Assembly (NCBI RefSeq): GCF_001183965.1
Contig: NZ_LFZV01000001.1
Location: 319,277-383,276 of the forward strand
Source: Bacillus sp. FJAT-27916
Lineage (GTDB): Bacteria; Bacillota; Bacilli; Bacillales; Pradoshiaceae
DNA: 64,000 nt
Direction of reading: 5' to 3'
Part shown: positions 24,623 to 34,323 of the stretch, in pieces
Numbering within the stretch: the stretch's first letter is position 1
Layout: each line of letters begins with the position of its first letter
Notes under the pieces: model-generated
Seen by the model: the letters and a program-made list of their open reading frames with translations, nothing else
Told to the model about the DNA's origin: nothing
Database searches by the model: none
Program-made: the position numbers and the translations under genes

Positions 24623-24656
24623 CTTTCTTCTTAAGAATGAAGCATCTTTTCTAGCC

Positions 24657-25220
24657 TTATAGATTTACATCCACTTTAACCGGCAGCTTTTCGTTTTTGT
24701 CGATTCCTAAATACCGTAATGTTTCACCAGGACTATGGTGATGATAAATATTCATGAGAATCGATATGGCAATCCCTTTCCGATAGGCGTGATAACCAAA
24801 TGTCTTCCGCAGCGTATGGGTTCCAATCTTCCCGGGTATACCCGCTTCCTTCGCCGCACAGTTAATGATCCGGTATGCCTGCTGTCTGGAAATTGGCTGC
24901 TGATTTTTCTTCGATTTAAATAAGTAATCATCTGGAGAGAAATCAAAGGTATCTAAATAATGCTTTGCGGCATCCCTCACATTTTGGTTAAGGTAAAAAG
25001 CCCTTTCCTCTGAAGTCTTTGCGTCCTTAATATAAAGGAACTCCTTGAATTTCCCATCTTCCCAAATATCACCCACCCGTAACGAGAGCAGCTCGCTGAC
25101 ACGGAGACCGGTATTTATTCCAAAAACAAATAACAGCAAATCACGCAAGGACTGTTTTTTAAGAATTCTTTTTATGGCAGCAATCTTGCGGATATCCTTT
25201 ATGGGATCAACGTATTCCAA
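24657..25220 (-). CDS. minimal tyrosine recombinase / integrase (YoeC-like)
   Basis: The 187-residue protein is essentially the catalytic domain alone of a tyrosine recombinase. It shows Arg40 ('NTGLRVSELL'), Lys68, His135-x-x-Arg138 ('THTLRKTFG'), His161 and the nucleophile Tyr170 ('TLRYLGI'). The N-terminal core-binding (SAM-like) domain of full integrases is missing, as in B. subtilis YoeC. All active-site residues are present, so the protein may be active. No phage or ICE genes flank it. A 14-bp inverted repeat lies 20 bp upstream of the start codon and may be its own binding site. Confidence 0.85.
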   Translation of the reverse strand: MEYVDPIKDIRKIAAIKRILKKQSLRDLLLFVFGINTGLRVSELLSLRVGDIWEDGKFKEFLYIKDAKTSEERAFYLNQNVRDAAKHYLDTFDFSPDDYLFKSKKNQQPISRQQAYRIINCAAKEAGIPGKIGTHTLRKTFGYHAYRKGIAISILMNIYHHHSPGETLRYLGIDKNEKLPVKVDVNL

Positions 25221-25239
25221 GGATGTACCTCCTAACTAT

Positions 25240-25281
25240 AATGTTACTTAATTATGATGTTATCAAAAATTAAGTAACATT
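25240..25281. repeat. 14-bp perfect inverted repeat ahead of the recombinase
   Basis: AATGTTACTTAATT (25240-25253) and AATTAAGTAACATT (25268-25281) are exact complements separated by 14 bases. Placement just upstream of the recombinase suggests an operator or a recombinase arm-site pair. It has no T tract and is not a typical terminator. Confidence 0.7.
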
Positions 25282-25430
25282 ACAAATATAGTGACTTGTC
25301 GTATTTTTTAATTTTAATATATCAATTTAGCTGCTTTATTCAGGTAAGGAGATTCGGATTTACATGCTTGTCGCGGGCTGGGCCTCGCACATCGTTTATC
25401 ATGAGCGAGCAATTAATTTTGCCATATACA

Positions 25431-25475
25431 AAAAAGCCCCTTAAGAGGCAGGCGTAAATCTGTCTCTTAAGGGGC
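25431..25475 (-). terminator. terminator of the glucoamylase-like gene
   Basis: GCCCCTTAAGAGGCAG (25436-25451) and CTGTCTCTTAAGGGGC (25460-25475) pair. The minus strand continues with CTTTTTTG. Confidence 0.88.
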
Positions 25476-25492
25476 AACCAGAGAAAGCGGCT

Positions 25493-27433
25493 TTATACTT
25501 CAATTCCTCTTTCCTTAAACTCAAGTACAGTAAGAATGAACATGGCATGGGACCAGGTGAGCGGAAGAACCCAGGCAGGACGTCCAGTTACCTTATCAAT
25601 CTGTTCAGCTAGCAAGCCAAGTTCGGTCGCATGGTCCACGACCCAATTATAAAGCTTCTTCGCCTCAAGCTGCTGATTGATTCGTGCATAATAAATGGCC
25701 AGCCATAAAGTTGCGATAATCCAAGGGTCGCCACTTATATAAATGTCTCCAGGGAATCGTTCAATTCCTCCGATAATCTTGGAGCGGCAAAGCCTGTCAA
25801 TTGTTGCGGCTGTCTGCTTCATTTTCGGATCATCGGCCTCAATCATATTGAAGGGAACCTGAAGGCCAAGTAAGCAGATATCGATTACATCATCACGGAT
25901 TTGCCGGTACACTGGATATCCCTTGCGATCATATTCCATCGCAACATCCTTGCCCTGTGCTTTTTTATTCTGATAAGCTGGCTCATCTAGGCGCAGATGG
26001 AAGGCGCGAAAGAAGGAGCCGCTCGTCGCATTATAGCCGATTTGCAGGATTGTTTTCTTCATGGCCTCGGCTGTCTTAACATAAAGCTGTGCTTTATCGG
26101 CAAAGCCTTGCTTAGTAGCAAATTCAGCTGCGCCCATCAGCCCGCCATAAACTGCAGCCGCAGAATAGAAATGCTCAGCCTCCCGTTTCTCCCAGATATC
26201 CATGCTTGGGAGCGGAAGGTGAGTGACAGGATCAATGAATCTAGTTAAGAAATCCGCGCCCTTTTCAACGGTCGGCCACATTTCCTCGATAAAGGAATCA
26301 TCCTTTGTAAGAGAATAGAATTGGTGCATCCCCCAAAGGATGGATCCAGTTTCATCAATTTGCAGCCCCCAGGACGGTGCCAAATAGCCATCTAAATAAT
26401 GGCGGTGCTCCCAAGAGCCGTTGTCCTCCTGTAAGGAGCAGGCAAAGCGGAAAAAGTGGCGCACGCGCTCATGGTAGCCGGCTCTGGCATAGGCTGTTGC
26501 CGTATAGGCAGCATCTCTTCCCCAGCAATAAGCATAGCCGCCAGAGTAGGCATACTCCTCATCCACCTCTGGAGCCGCAATGAATCCCCCGTTCCTATTA
26601 TTCATGAGATGGAACATTAAGAGGGAACGCTCATACAAATGTTTGCCTCGTTCATCTTTAAACTCAACTAGATTTGCTTCCTTCAAGTACTGATGCCAAT
26701 ACTCGACCGTTTGATTGTACAGCTCATCAAAGGTAGAGTGCTTCGCTTGTCTTAAATTCTTTAAGGCTTCTTTGCCTCCCATGCCGGCTGCGATGTAAAG
26801 CGTGATGGAATGCTCCCCGTTAGCCGGGATATGAATGGGACCGTATTCAATTCCGGTAGAAGAGCGATTAGCAATGCGTTTTCCAGGGAGATAACCATCA
26901 TTGGTTTCCTTAAAGGTAGCTCCGCACTGATATTTCTTCACAGGCGTGTCTGAACCAATCGCGAATCCATATTCGCGGTGGTAGTGGACAAAGCTGTCGG
27001 TCGTCTCATCAAACATAACCGTTTGATAACGGCGTTTCTCATCAATCATGAAATCGCTATAGACAACAAAATCAAGATTTTGCGGATAATCAGAGATATT
27101 TCGGAATGTGAAGTGGCGGATGTACACATCCTGATCGGGGACAACAAAGTCAAGCTGCCTGATACTCAAGCCAACTTCTCCGAGGGTTGAAACCGTTTCT
27201 AATATATTAGTGCCGCTAATGTAGGCCTGCTGATGCTTCCATACATTATCGTGCAGAAAAAATGTCTTAATGGATCCTTCTATTCCACGGATGCCTGTGT
27301 AAAACAAATTTAAATGCTGAGGAAAGTCAATATTCGGCCATGTGATACGTTGAGCCTGCCCGTCCTTTGTTAATGAGACGAGCATACTTGAATTTCCGAT
27401 AATCGCTTCCGTAATATACGGCTTCTTTTCCAT
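25493..27433 (-). CDS. GH15-type glucoamylase/glucodextranase-like glycoside hydrolase
   Basis: The 646-residue protein has an N-terminal beta-sandwich (about residues 1-240) and a C-terminal (alpha/alpha)6 barrel, the architecture of bacterial GH15 glucoamylases. The barrel holds 'GGYAYCWGRDAAYTA', the acid candidate Glu361 ('QIDETGSILWG') and the base candidate Glu610 ('LLAEQIDKVTG'), followed by 'PLTWSHAMF', which is typical of the family. No signal peptide is present, so it should act on intracellular alpha-glucans or imported oligosaccharides (for example glycogen, trehalose-like or dextran-derived sugars). The exact substrate is not readable. It is a single-gene unit with its own terminator. 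Confidence 0.85.
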   Translation of the reverse strand: MEKKPYITEAIIGNSSMLVSLTKDGQAQRITWPNIDFPQHLNLFYTGIRGIEGSIKTFFLHDNVWKHQQAYISGTNILETVSTLGEVGLSIRQLDFVVPDQDVYIRHFTFRNISDYPQNLDFVVYSDFMIDEKRRYQTVMFDETTDSFVHYHREYGFAIGSDTPVKKYQCGATFKETNDGYLPGKRIANRSSTGIEYGPIHIPANGEHSITLYIAAGMGGKEALKNLRQAKHSTFDELYNQTVEYWHQYLKEANLVEFKDERGKHLYERSLLMFHLMNNRNGGFIAAPEVDEEYAYSGGYAYCWGRDAAYTATAYARAGYHERVRHFFRFACSLQEDNGSWEHRHYLDGYLAPSWGLQIDETGSILWGMHQFYSLTKDDSFIEEMWPTVEKGADFLTRFIDPVTHLPLPSMDIWEKREAEHFYSAAAVYGGLMGAAEFATKQGFADKAQLYVKTAEAMKKTILQIGYNATSGSFFRAFHLRLDEPAYQNKKAQGKDVAMEYDRKGYPVYRQIRDDVIDICLLGLQVPFNMIEADDPKMKQTAATIDRLCRSKIIGGIERFPGDIYISGDPWIIATLWLAIYYARINQQLEAKKLYNWVVDHATELGLLAEQIDKVTGRPAWVLPLTWSHAMFILTVLEFKERGIEV

Positions 27434-27740
27434 ACTTATCCCCCTCTATGTTGAAACACACAGTACATCAGTTTATCGTTACAAAGATTACCATGTCAAC
27501 TAATAAACAGATTAATTAGAAAAGTGAGTTAATGAGTTACCAATCCTCTTTAAGTATGAAAATCATATAAAGATGATAGGTGAAATGCGAGAATGCGCTG
27601 CCGATTATAATACCCGTTTGGATGGCAGATAAACGTGCTGGACAGAAATGGATAGAAAAAGAGGGTGAGAGCTTCTATATTGAAAGGAACTATTAAGGAT
27701 CATGTTAACAGTAGAATACCGCCAGTTAACGTTTCAGGCG
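27434..27740. other. intergenic region, nothing recognised
   Basis: About 300 bases between the divergent glucoamylase-like gene and the sortase region show no supported reading frame, RNA or clear promoter pair. Confidence 0.3.
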
Positions 27741-27823
27741 GTTGACTCCTTCAGGACTAGCGACAGGGGTGAGCCCGCAGATGCATAGAGCACTTGAGGA
27801 TGCTCCCTGCAACAAAAATCAAC
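27741..27823. repeat. GC-rich palindromic repeat, possibly a degenerate Bacillaceae interspersed element
   Basis: The segment starts GTTGACTCCTTC and ends AATCAAC, so the ends are inverted (GTTGA/TCAAC). Inside, CAGGGGTGAGC can pair with GCTCCCTG. The wording 'GACTCCTTCAGGACTAGCGAC' (given only to 20 bases: GACTCCTTCAGGACTAGCGA) recalls a GC-rich interspersed repeat I know from other Bacillaceae genomes. This match is from memory and unverified. Confidence 0.4.
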
Positions 27824-27950
27824 ATTTTTTAAATGAGCAGAGCCGTTTAAGAAGAAGCTGCGTTTAAATTCATTGATAAGCTTTTGGACAAAGGGGTAAG
27901 TAAGTATGATAATTTTATTATATTAATATAACTTAAAGGGGTGTAATTTC

Positions 27951-28688
27951 ATGAAGAAGCCAAAGAGAAATCTACTTATTTTCATTATAAAGAGTATTTT
28001 ACTAGCTGCTTTTTTATTCTCAGGATATATTCTTTGTGACTATCTGATTGAGCTGTATCAGCTGAAAAACACACAAGGCGCAATGGCCGATATTTATGAT
28101 CAATCGGTGGCAAAGGAGAGCGATACTGGAGAACAGGAATTTACACTCGAACGCCTTCAAGAAATAAATGAGGACATTGTCGGCTGGATATCCATTGAAG
28201 GAACCTCGATTCATTATCCTGTTGCGCAGGCAGATGATAATGAATATTACTTAACACATTCCGTTTATAAGGAGGAATCCTCTGCTGGAACCATCTTTAT
28301 GGATTATCGGAATTGTCCTGCGCCATTAGGGAGCCATACGGTGCTTTATGGTCATAATATGAGGAATGGAACCATGTTCCGTGATTTGACTTCCTATAAG
28401 AAGGAAGCTTTTTGCAAGGAGAATCCGTATGTGACGTACAGCAATAAGGACGGTATCAGTAAATGGGAAGTATTCTCGGCTTATGTGACAGGTGCGGATG
28501 ATAATTATATAGAAACGGATTTTCGTTCAGAGGGTGAATTTGGACAATTCCTCGAAAGGATTTCCGCGAAATCTCTCTATCATACAGGCTGCCAGGTGGA
28601 GCGGACAGATAAAGTAATAACTCTATCAACCTGCAGCTATGAGTTTGATGATGCAAGAATGGTTGTGCATGCGAAATTGATTGAGTAG
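27951..28688 (+). CDS. srtB: class B sortase
   Basis: The 245-residue transpeptidase has an N-terminal membrane anchor (about residues 8-29) and an extracellular sortase barrel. Catalytic residues are His135 ('LYGHNMRNGTMF'), Cys228 ('TLSTCSYEF') and Arg236. SrtB enzymes usually attach haem-uptake (NPQTN-type) or pilus proteins to peptidoglycan. Here no protein with an LPxTG/NPxTG tail and no isd gene is adjacent, so the substrate must be elsewhere. GGGGTG serves as the ribosome site before the ATG. Confidence 0.92.
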   Translation: MKKPKRNLLIFIIKSILLAAFLFSGYILCDYLIELYQLKNTQGAMADIYDQSVAKESDTGEQEFTLERLQEINEDIVGWISIEGTSIHYPVAQADDNEYYLTHSVYKEESSAGTIFMDYRNCPAPLGSHTVLYGHNMRNGTMFRDLTSYKKEAFCKENPYVTYSNKDGISKWEVFSAYVTGADDNYIETDFRSEGEFGQFLERISAKSLYHTGCQVERTDKVITLSTCSYEFDDARMVVHAKLIE

Positions 28689-28692
28689 AAAT

Positions 28693-28729
28693 GTAATTTA
28701 TTTGTAGGTGTGGGAAAACATTGTATAAT
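28693..28729 (+). promoter_or_regulatory. candidate sigma-B and sigma-A promoters of csbA
   Basis: GTAATT (28693-28698), 13 bp and GGGAAA (28712-28717) resemble a sigma-B promoter, in line with the known sigma-B control of csbA in B. subtilis. A TATAAT at 28724-28729 could be a sigma-A -10. Confidence 0.5.
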
Positions 28730-28767
28730 AGAAGGAGTGATTGTGCACGAACGAAAGGAGTGCTTTG

Positions 28768-29001
28768 ATGAAGATATTAGCAGCCTTGCTGGCACCCGGT
28801 CTATTGGTTGTGCTGTTTTCAAGGGTTACATACAGCTATGTTGTTGGGTTGCTGTTGACGGTAGCCTTGATTGCCGCATCAGCTTATCGGGGGTTTACAT
28901 CTTCCTGGCCTCTGATTATTGTAGATGCGTTCTCACTTACCGCTGGTTTCTGGTATTCAAAACGGATGATTGAACGGAATCGTGCCGCTAAAAGTGCGTG
29001 A
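28768..29001 (+). CDS. csbA: CsbA-like small membrane protein
   Basis: The 77-residue protein has three closely spaced hydrophobic helices and a basic C terminus ('KRMIERNRAAKSA'). It matches CsbA of B. subtilis in size, in the start 'LLVVLFSRVTYSY' and in position directly upstream of uvrB. CsbA is a general-stress membrane protein of unknown function. The ATG at 28768 follows AAAGGAG. A terminator separates it from uvrB. Confidence 0.8.
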   Translation: MKILAALLAPGLLVVLFSRVTYSYVVGLLLTVALIAASAYRGFTSSWPLIIVDAFSLTAGFWYSKRMIERNRAAKSA

Positions 29002-29010
29002 ATAATCGTA

Positions 29011-29038
29011 AGAGTCTTTCCTTCTGGAAGACTCTTTT
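29011..29038 (+). terminator. terminator after csbA
   Basis: AGAGTCTTTCC and GGAAGACTCTT pair around TTCT, followed by TTCTT. Confidence 0.8.
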
Positions 29039-29090
29039 CTTGCATTATTGGGCATAAATGAAGAATGATGGATACGCTGTTATATAAATA

Positions 29091-29104
29091 CGAATGCTTG
29101 TTCG
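29091..29104 (+). promoter_or_regulatory. LexA (SOS) box ahead of uvrBA
   Basis: CGAATGCTTGTTCG matches the Gram-positive LexA/DinR operator CGAAC-N4-GTTCG with one departure in the left arm. It lies about 105 bp upstream of the uvrB start, as expected for DNA-damage induction. Confidence 0.75.
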
Positions 29105-29207
29105 CTTTTTGGTGGTTTCTAAATAGGCTATTGTGGTAAACTATTCATACTAATAGATTGTTGTGGCGGACGCAGCCTCGCCAAGTTCAATGAAGGGGGC
29201 ATATGGA

Positions 29208-31187
29208 GTGAAGAGAGAATTTGAGCTGGTTTCCAAGTATTCACCAGAGGGAGATCAACCGGAGGCAATCAAGAAACTTGTCAAGGGCATTAATGACGGA
29301 GTGAAGCATCAAACCCTCCTTGGTGCAACGGGAACCGGGAAGACATTTACGGTCTCCAATGTCATTAAAGAGGTTAATAAACCGACATTAATTATTGCCC
29401 ATAATAAGACACTCGCTGGACAGTTATACAGCGAGTTTAAGGAGTTTTTCCCGAATAATGCTGTCGAATATTTTGTCAGCTACTATGATTATTATCAGCC
29501 AGAGGCCTATGTCCCGCAGACAGATACCTTCATTGAGAAGGATGCGAGCATTAATGATGAGATTGATAAGCTGCGCCACTCGGCGACCTCGGCTCTTTTT
29601 GAACGGAATGATGTCATCATCATTGCCAGTGTTTCCTGCATCTATGGACTCGGTTCTCCGGAGGAATACAAGGAGATGGTCGTCTCCATAAGAAGCGGCA
29701 TGGAGCTTGAACGGAATCAGCTGCTGCGCAGGCTGGTTGATATCCAATATGAACGAAATGATTTGAACTTCCACCGTGGAACATTCCGGGTAAGGGGAGA
29801 TGTGGTAGAAATTTTCCCAGCCTCCAAGGATGAACACTGCATACGCATTGAATTCTTCGGTGATGAAATCGAACGGATTCGCGAGGTGGATGCCCTTACC
29901 GGAGAGATTCTTGGCGAACGTGAGCATGTCGCTATATTCCCGGCATCCCACTTCGTTACACGTGAGGAGAAGATGCGCATCGCTATTGAAAATATTGAGA
30001 AGGAACTCGAGGAGCAGCTTGCCCATTTCCGTGAGGAAGGGAAGCTTCTTGAGGCTCAGCGGCTGGAACAGAGAACAAGGTATGACCTGGAGATGATGCG
30101 TGAAATGGGCTTTTGCTCCGGTATTGAGAACTACTCGCGTCATTTGACCCTGCGTCCTGCAGGCTCGACACCATATACCTTGCTCGATTACTTCCCGGAC
30201 GATTTCCTGATGGTCATTGATGAATCCCATGTGACAATTCCGCAGATTAGAGGGATGTTCAATGGGGACCGGGCCAGAAAAGAAGTACTTGTGAACCATG
30301 GTTTCCGTCTGCCTTCTGCTATGGATAACCGCCCTCTGCATTTCAAGGAATTTGAAGAGCATATCAATCAGATCGTTTATGTATCTGCTACCCCTGGACC
30401 ATATGAGGAGGAGCATTCACCTGGCGTGATTGAACAGATTATCCGTCCAACTGGTCTTCTGGACCCAAATGTTGATGTCCGTCCGATTGAAGGACAGATT
30501 GATGATCTGCTTGGTGAGATTAATGACCGCATTGCGAAGAATGAACGGGTGCTTGTGACGACTTTGACGAAGAAGATGTCTGAGGACTTGACGGATTATT
30601 TGAAGGAGCTGGGCGTGAAGGTTCAGTACCTTCATTCAGAGATTAAAACACTCGAACGGATTGAGATTATCCGCGACCTCCGTCTTGGTAAGTATGATGT
30701 GCTTATCGGCATCAATCTGCTCAGGGAGGGACTTGATATACCGGAAGTCTCCCTTGTCGCTATATTGGATGCGGATAAGGAAGGGTTCCTGCGTTCTGAG
30801 CGTTCGCTTATCCAAACGATTGGGCGGGCGGCGCGTAATGCGAATGGTCATGTCATCATGTATGCGGACCGGATGACGAATTCCATGGAGATTGCCATCT
30901 CAGAGACGAAGCGGAGAAGGGCGATTCAGGAAGCCTATAATATTGAGCATGGCATTACACCGAAGACAATCCAGAAGGATATTCGGGATGTTATACGTGC
31001 CACGCAGGCAGCAGAAGCAGGGGAAGAGGAGCGTACGGCTAGACAATATGAGAACCTGTCTAAGAAAGATCGCCAGCAGGTTATCGCCCGTATGGAGAAA
31101 GAGATGAAGGATGCAGCCCGCGCCCTGGACTTTGAGCGTGCGGCTGAGCTTAGGGACTTGATATTAGAGCTGAAAGTGGAAGGATGA
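29208..31187 (+). CDS. uvrB: excinuclease ABC subunit B
   Basis: UvrB is the damage-verifying helicase-like subunit of nucleotide excision repair. Features include the Walker A motif '[10 protein letters not shown]', the beta-hairpin '[12 protein letters not shown]', 'DESHVT', helicase motif VI 'QTIGRAARN' and a C-terminal UVR domain ('[12 protein letters not shown]') that contacts UvrC. The 659-residue length equals that of B. subtilis. I place the start at the GTG 29208, with GAAGGGGG eight bases upstream. Longer in-frame starts would add residues absent from relatives. uvrA follows after seven bases. Confidence 0.97.
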   Translation: MKREFELVSKYSPEGDQPEAIKKLVKGINDGVKHQTLLGATGTGKTFTVSNVIKEVNKPTLIIAHNKTLAGQLYSEFKEFFPNNAVEYFVSYYDYYQPEAYVPQTDTFIEKDASINDEIDKLRHSATSALFERNDVIIIASVSCIYGLGSPEEYKEMVVSIRSGMELERNQLLRRLVDIQYERNDLNFHRGTFRVRGDVVEIFPASKDEHCIRIEFFGDEIERIREVDALTGEILGEREHVAIFPASHFVTREEKMRIAIENIEKELEEQLAHFREEGKLLEAQRLEQRTRYDLEMMREMGFCSGIENYSRHLTLRPAGSTPYTLLDYFPDDFLMVIDESHVTIPQIRGMFNGDRARKEVLVNHGFRLPSAMDNRPLHFKEFEEHINQIVYVSATPGPYEEEHSPGVIEQIIRPTGLLDPNVDVRPIEGQIDDLLGEINDRIAKNERVLVTTLTKKMSEDLTDYLKELGVKVQYLHSEIKTLERIEIIRDLRLGKYDVLIGINLLREGLDIPEVSLVAILDADKEGFLRSERSLIQTIGRAARNANGHVIMYADRMTNSMEIAISETKRRRAIQEAYNIEHGITPKTIQKDIRDVIRATQAAEAGEEERTARQYENLSKKDRQQVIARMEKEMKDAARALDFERAAELRDLILELKVEG

Positions 31188-31194
31188 ACAAAGG

Positions 31195-34062
31195 ATGGCA
31201 TTAGATAAAATCATTGTTAAAGGAGCAAGGGAGAATAATCTGAAGGATATCGATGTGACGATTCCGCGTGACCAATTGGTTGTTTTGACAGGACTCTCCG
31301 GCTCCGGTAAATCATCGCTCGCCTTTGATACGATTTATGCGGAAGGTCAGCGGCGCTATGTGGAGTCTTTGTCCGCTTATGCGCGGCAATTCCTTGGTCA
31401 AATGGATAAACCGGATGTGGACAGCATTGAAGGGCTGTCCCCTTCTATCTCCATTGACCAGAAAACGACGAGCCGCAACCCTCGTTCAACGGTGGCGACT
31501 GTAACGGAAATTTATGATTATATGAGGCTTTTGTATGCCCGGGTCGGAAAACCAATCTGTCCGAAGCATGGAATTGAAATTACCTCCCAAACCATTGAGC
31601 AGATGGTGGACCGAATATTAGAGTATCCGGAGCGGACGAAAATTCAGGTGCTTGCTCCTGCGGTGACAGGCAGAAAAGGGACTCATGCCAAGCTTCTTGA
31701 GGATATTAAGAAGCAAGGGTATGTAAGGGTCCGCATAGATAATGAAATGTATGATTTGGACGATAATATTGAGCTTAATAAGAATAAAACCCACTCTATC
31801 GAAGTGGTCATTGACCGGATAGTCGTGAAGGAGGGCATAGCATCACGACTATCTGATTCCCTTGAGTCAGCGCTTGCCATCGGACATGGGAAAGTCATGA
31901 TTGATGTCATCGGCCAAGAGGAGCTTCTCTTCAGCGAACATCATTCCTGTCCATATTGCGGTTTCTCCATTGGTGAGCTGGAGCCGCGTATTTTCTCCTT
32001 TAATAGTCCATTCGGTGCTTGCCCGACCTGCGATGGACTTGGATATAAGCTGAAGGTTGACCGAGATGCGGTCATTCCAGATCCGGAATTGACGCTGCGC
32101 CAGCATGCGATTGCTCCTTGGCAGCCAACGAGCTCACAATATTATCTGAAGTTGCTTGAGTGTATTGCTGACCATTATGGCATTGATATGGATGTGCCGG
32201 TTTCTCAGCTTAGAGAGGATCAATTAGATAAGATTCTGTATGGTTCAGACGGAGAGAAAATTCATTTCCGCTATGAGAATGATTTCGGCCAAATTCGTGA
32301 GAATGATGTGGAGTTTGAAGGGGTGCTGAATAATGTGGAGCGCCGCTATAGGGAAACGACTTCAGATTATATCCGTGACCAGATGGAGAAATATATGGCC
32401 GAGCAGAAATGCCCGACGTGTAAAGGATACCGCTTGAAGAAAGAAAGCATGGCTGTTCTGGTAGACGGACGTCATATCGGCCAGGTGACTGAGCTTTCCA
32501 TTCAGGATGCTTATAAATTCTTCGATGGCTTAAAGCTGTCAGATAAGGATATGAGCATCGGCCGATCTATTTTCCGAGAAATCAAAGAGCGGCTTGGGTT
32601 CCTCAATAATGTGGGGCTTGAATATTTAACACTGAGCAGGGCAGCCGGCACGCTTTCCGGCGGGGAAGCCCAGCGAATCCGCCTGGCTACTCAGATCGGA
32701 TCCCGCTTGACGGGTGTTCTTTATATTCTGGACGAACCGTCTATCGGGCTTCATCAGCGTGACAATGATCGATTGATTGAGGCGCTGCGCAGCATGCGGG
32801 ATATCGGGAACACGCTTATCGTTGTCGAGCATGATGAGGATACGATGCTTGCAGCTGATTACTTAATTGATGTTGGTCCTGGTGCCGGCTCACATGGCGG
32901 GCAAATTGTTGCTGCAGGTACCCCGGAGGAGGTCATGAAGAATCCGAATTCCTTAACCGGGCAATATCTATCAGGAGAGAAGTTCATTCCGCTTCCGCAT
33001 GAACGCAGGCAAGGAAATGGGCAGAAGATTGAGATACGCGGAGCACGCGAGAATAATCTTCGCAATATCAATGTCTCCTTCCCGCTTGGAACATTTGTCG
33101 CGGTAACCGGTGTATCAGGCTCAGGTAAAAGTACGCTTGTGAATGGAATTCTTCATAAGGCATTGGCGCATAAGCTGCACCGAGCCAAGGCGAAGCCAGG
33201 CCTTCATAAGGAGATAAGAGGGATTGAGGCGCTTGAGAAGGTTATTGATATCGACCAATCTCCAATCGGCCGGACACCGCGCTCTAACCCGGCTACCTAT
33301 ACAGGGGTGTTTGATGATATTCGTGATGTATTTGCCTCCACGAATGAGGCGAAGGTGCGAGGCTATCAAAAGGGCCGCTTCAGCTTTAATGTAAAGGGCG
33401 GACGTTGTGAGGCCTGCCGCGGGGACGGTATTATCAAAATAGAGATGCATTTCCTGCCGGATGTTTATGTACCTTGTGAGGTTTGTCATGGCAAACGGTA
33501 CAACCGTGAAACATTAGAGGTCACCTATAAAGGGAAGAGTATTTCTGATATCCTGGATATGACGGTCGATGAGGCCCTTCAATTCTTTGAAAACCTTCCG
33601 AAGATCAAGCGGAAGATTCAAACCATCCATGATGTGGGACTCGGATATATTAAGCTCGGGCAGCCGGCTACAACCTTATCTGGGGGAGAAGCCCAGCGGG
33701 TGAAATTAGCAAGTGAGCTTCATAGGCGCTCAAACGGCCGTTCGCTCTATATTCTGGATGAGCCGACGACAGGGCTGCATGTGGAGGATATTTCCCATCT
33801 GCTGAAAGTATTGCAGAGACTCGTTGATAATGGGGATACTGTGCTGGTTATTGAGCATAACTTGGATGTCATCAAGGCAGCTGATTACTTGATTGACCTT
33901 GGTCCTGAGGGCGGCGAAAAGGGCGGAACCATTCTTGCATCCGGCACGCCTGAGCATATTGCAGAGACTCCAGAATCCTATACGGGTCAATATTTGAAGC
34001 CTATTCTTGAACGCGACCGCAAGCGGATGGAGGAAAGGCTGACGCAGAAGGCAGGTCAGTAA
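31195..34062 (+). CDS. uvrA: excinuclease ABC subunit A
   Basis: The 955-residue UvrA recognises DNA lesions and loads UvrB. Both ABC modules are complete: '[12 protein letters not shown]' and '[13 protein letters not shown]' for Walker A, two 'LSGGEAQR' signatures, and 'LDEPSIGLH' and 'LDEPTTGLH' for Walker B. The zinc-binding pairs are 'CPYCGF...CPTC' and 'CEACRGDG...[10 protein letters not shown]'. It forms an operon with uvrB, under the LexA box. Confidence 0.97.
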   Translation: MALDKIIVKGARENNLKDIDVTIPRDQLVVLTGLSGSGKSSLAFDTIYAEGQRRYVESLSAYARQFLGQMDKPDVDSIEGLSPSISIDQKTTSRNPRSTVATVTEIYDYMRLLYARVGKPICPKHGIEITSQTIEQMVDRILEYPERTKIQVLAPAVTGRKGTHAKLLEDIKKQGYVRVRIDNEMYDLDDNIELNKNKTHSIEVVIDRIVVKEGIASRLSDSLESALAIGHGKVMIDVIGQEELLFSEHHSCPYCGFSIGELEPRIFSFNSPFGACPTCDGLGYKLKVDRDAVIPDPELTLRQHAIAPWQPTSSQYYLKLLECIADHYGIDMDVPVSQLREDQLDKILYGSDGEKIHFRYENDFGQIRENDVEFEGVLNNVERRYRETTSDYIRDQMEKYMAEQKCPTCKGYRLKKESMAVLVDGRHIGQVTELSIQDAYKFFDGLKLSDKDMSIGRSIFREIKERLGFLNNVGLEYLTLSRAAGTLSGGEAQRIRLATQIGSRLTGVLYILDEPSIGLHQRDNDRLIEALRSMRDIGNTLIVVEHDEDTMLAADYLIDVGPGAGSHGGQIVAAGTPEEVMKNPNSLTGQYLSGEKFIPLPHERRQGNGQKIEIRGARENNLRNINVSFPLGTFVAVTGVSGSGKSTLVNGILHKALAHKLHRAKAKPGLHKEIRGIEALEKVIDIDQSPIGRTPRSNPATYTGVFDDIRDVFASTNEAKVRGYQKGRFSFNVKGGRCEACRGDGIIKIEMHFLPDVYVPCEVCHGKRYNRETLEVTYKGKSISDILDMTVDEALQFFENLPKIKRKIQTIHDVGLGYIKLGQPATTLSGGEAQRVKLASELHRRSNGRSLYILDEPTTGLHVEDISHLLKVLQRLVDNGDTVLVIEHNLDVIKAADYLIDLGPEGGEKGGTILASGTPEHIAETPESYTGQYLKPILERDRKRMEERLTQKAGQ

Positions 34063-34124
34063 CCAGACTTTGTTGGCCGGCTAATGGTCACCATGCACCA
34101 TGATAAGAATACGGATGATTGCGT

Positions 34125-34195
34125 AAAGGAAAGGCGCGGGTATCAATTATGGGACGAATCGTCAGGTGATTGCTGCCCGTGCCTCTCTTTTCCTT
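34125..34195 (+). other. structured element between uvrA and yvlB
   Basis: AAAGGAAAGGCGCGGG can pair with CCCGTGCCTCTCTTTTCCTT (34176-34195) with small bulges, enclosing a GACGA-A-TCGTC hairpin. No strong T run follows. It may terminate uvrBA or be a leader element of the yvl operon. Confidence 0.4.
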
Positions 34196-34323
34196 GAAAA
34201 TAGGCATTTGTGGAAACCTTTCTTGTTGTTAATCGTACATGTTAGAAGGAACAGTTTACGCATACACATAACGTCATAAATTTTTGCATAGGTTTAAACC
34301 ATGTTATAAGGGAGATGACTGAT

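Noticed and set aside
29424..30416. 330-codon frame antisense to uvrB
   Set aside because: It is fully contained in uvrB on the other strand and its translation has no recognisable domain. It is a codon-bias shadow.
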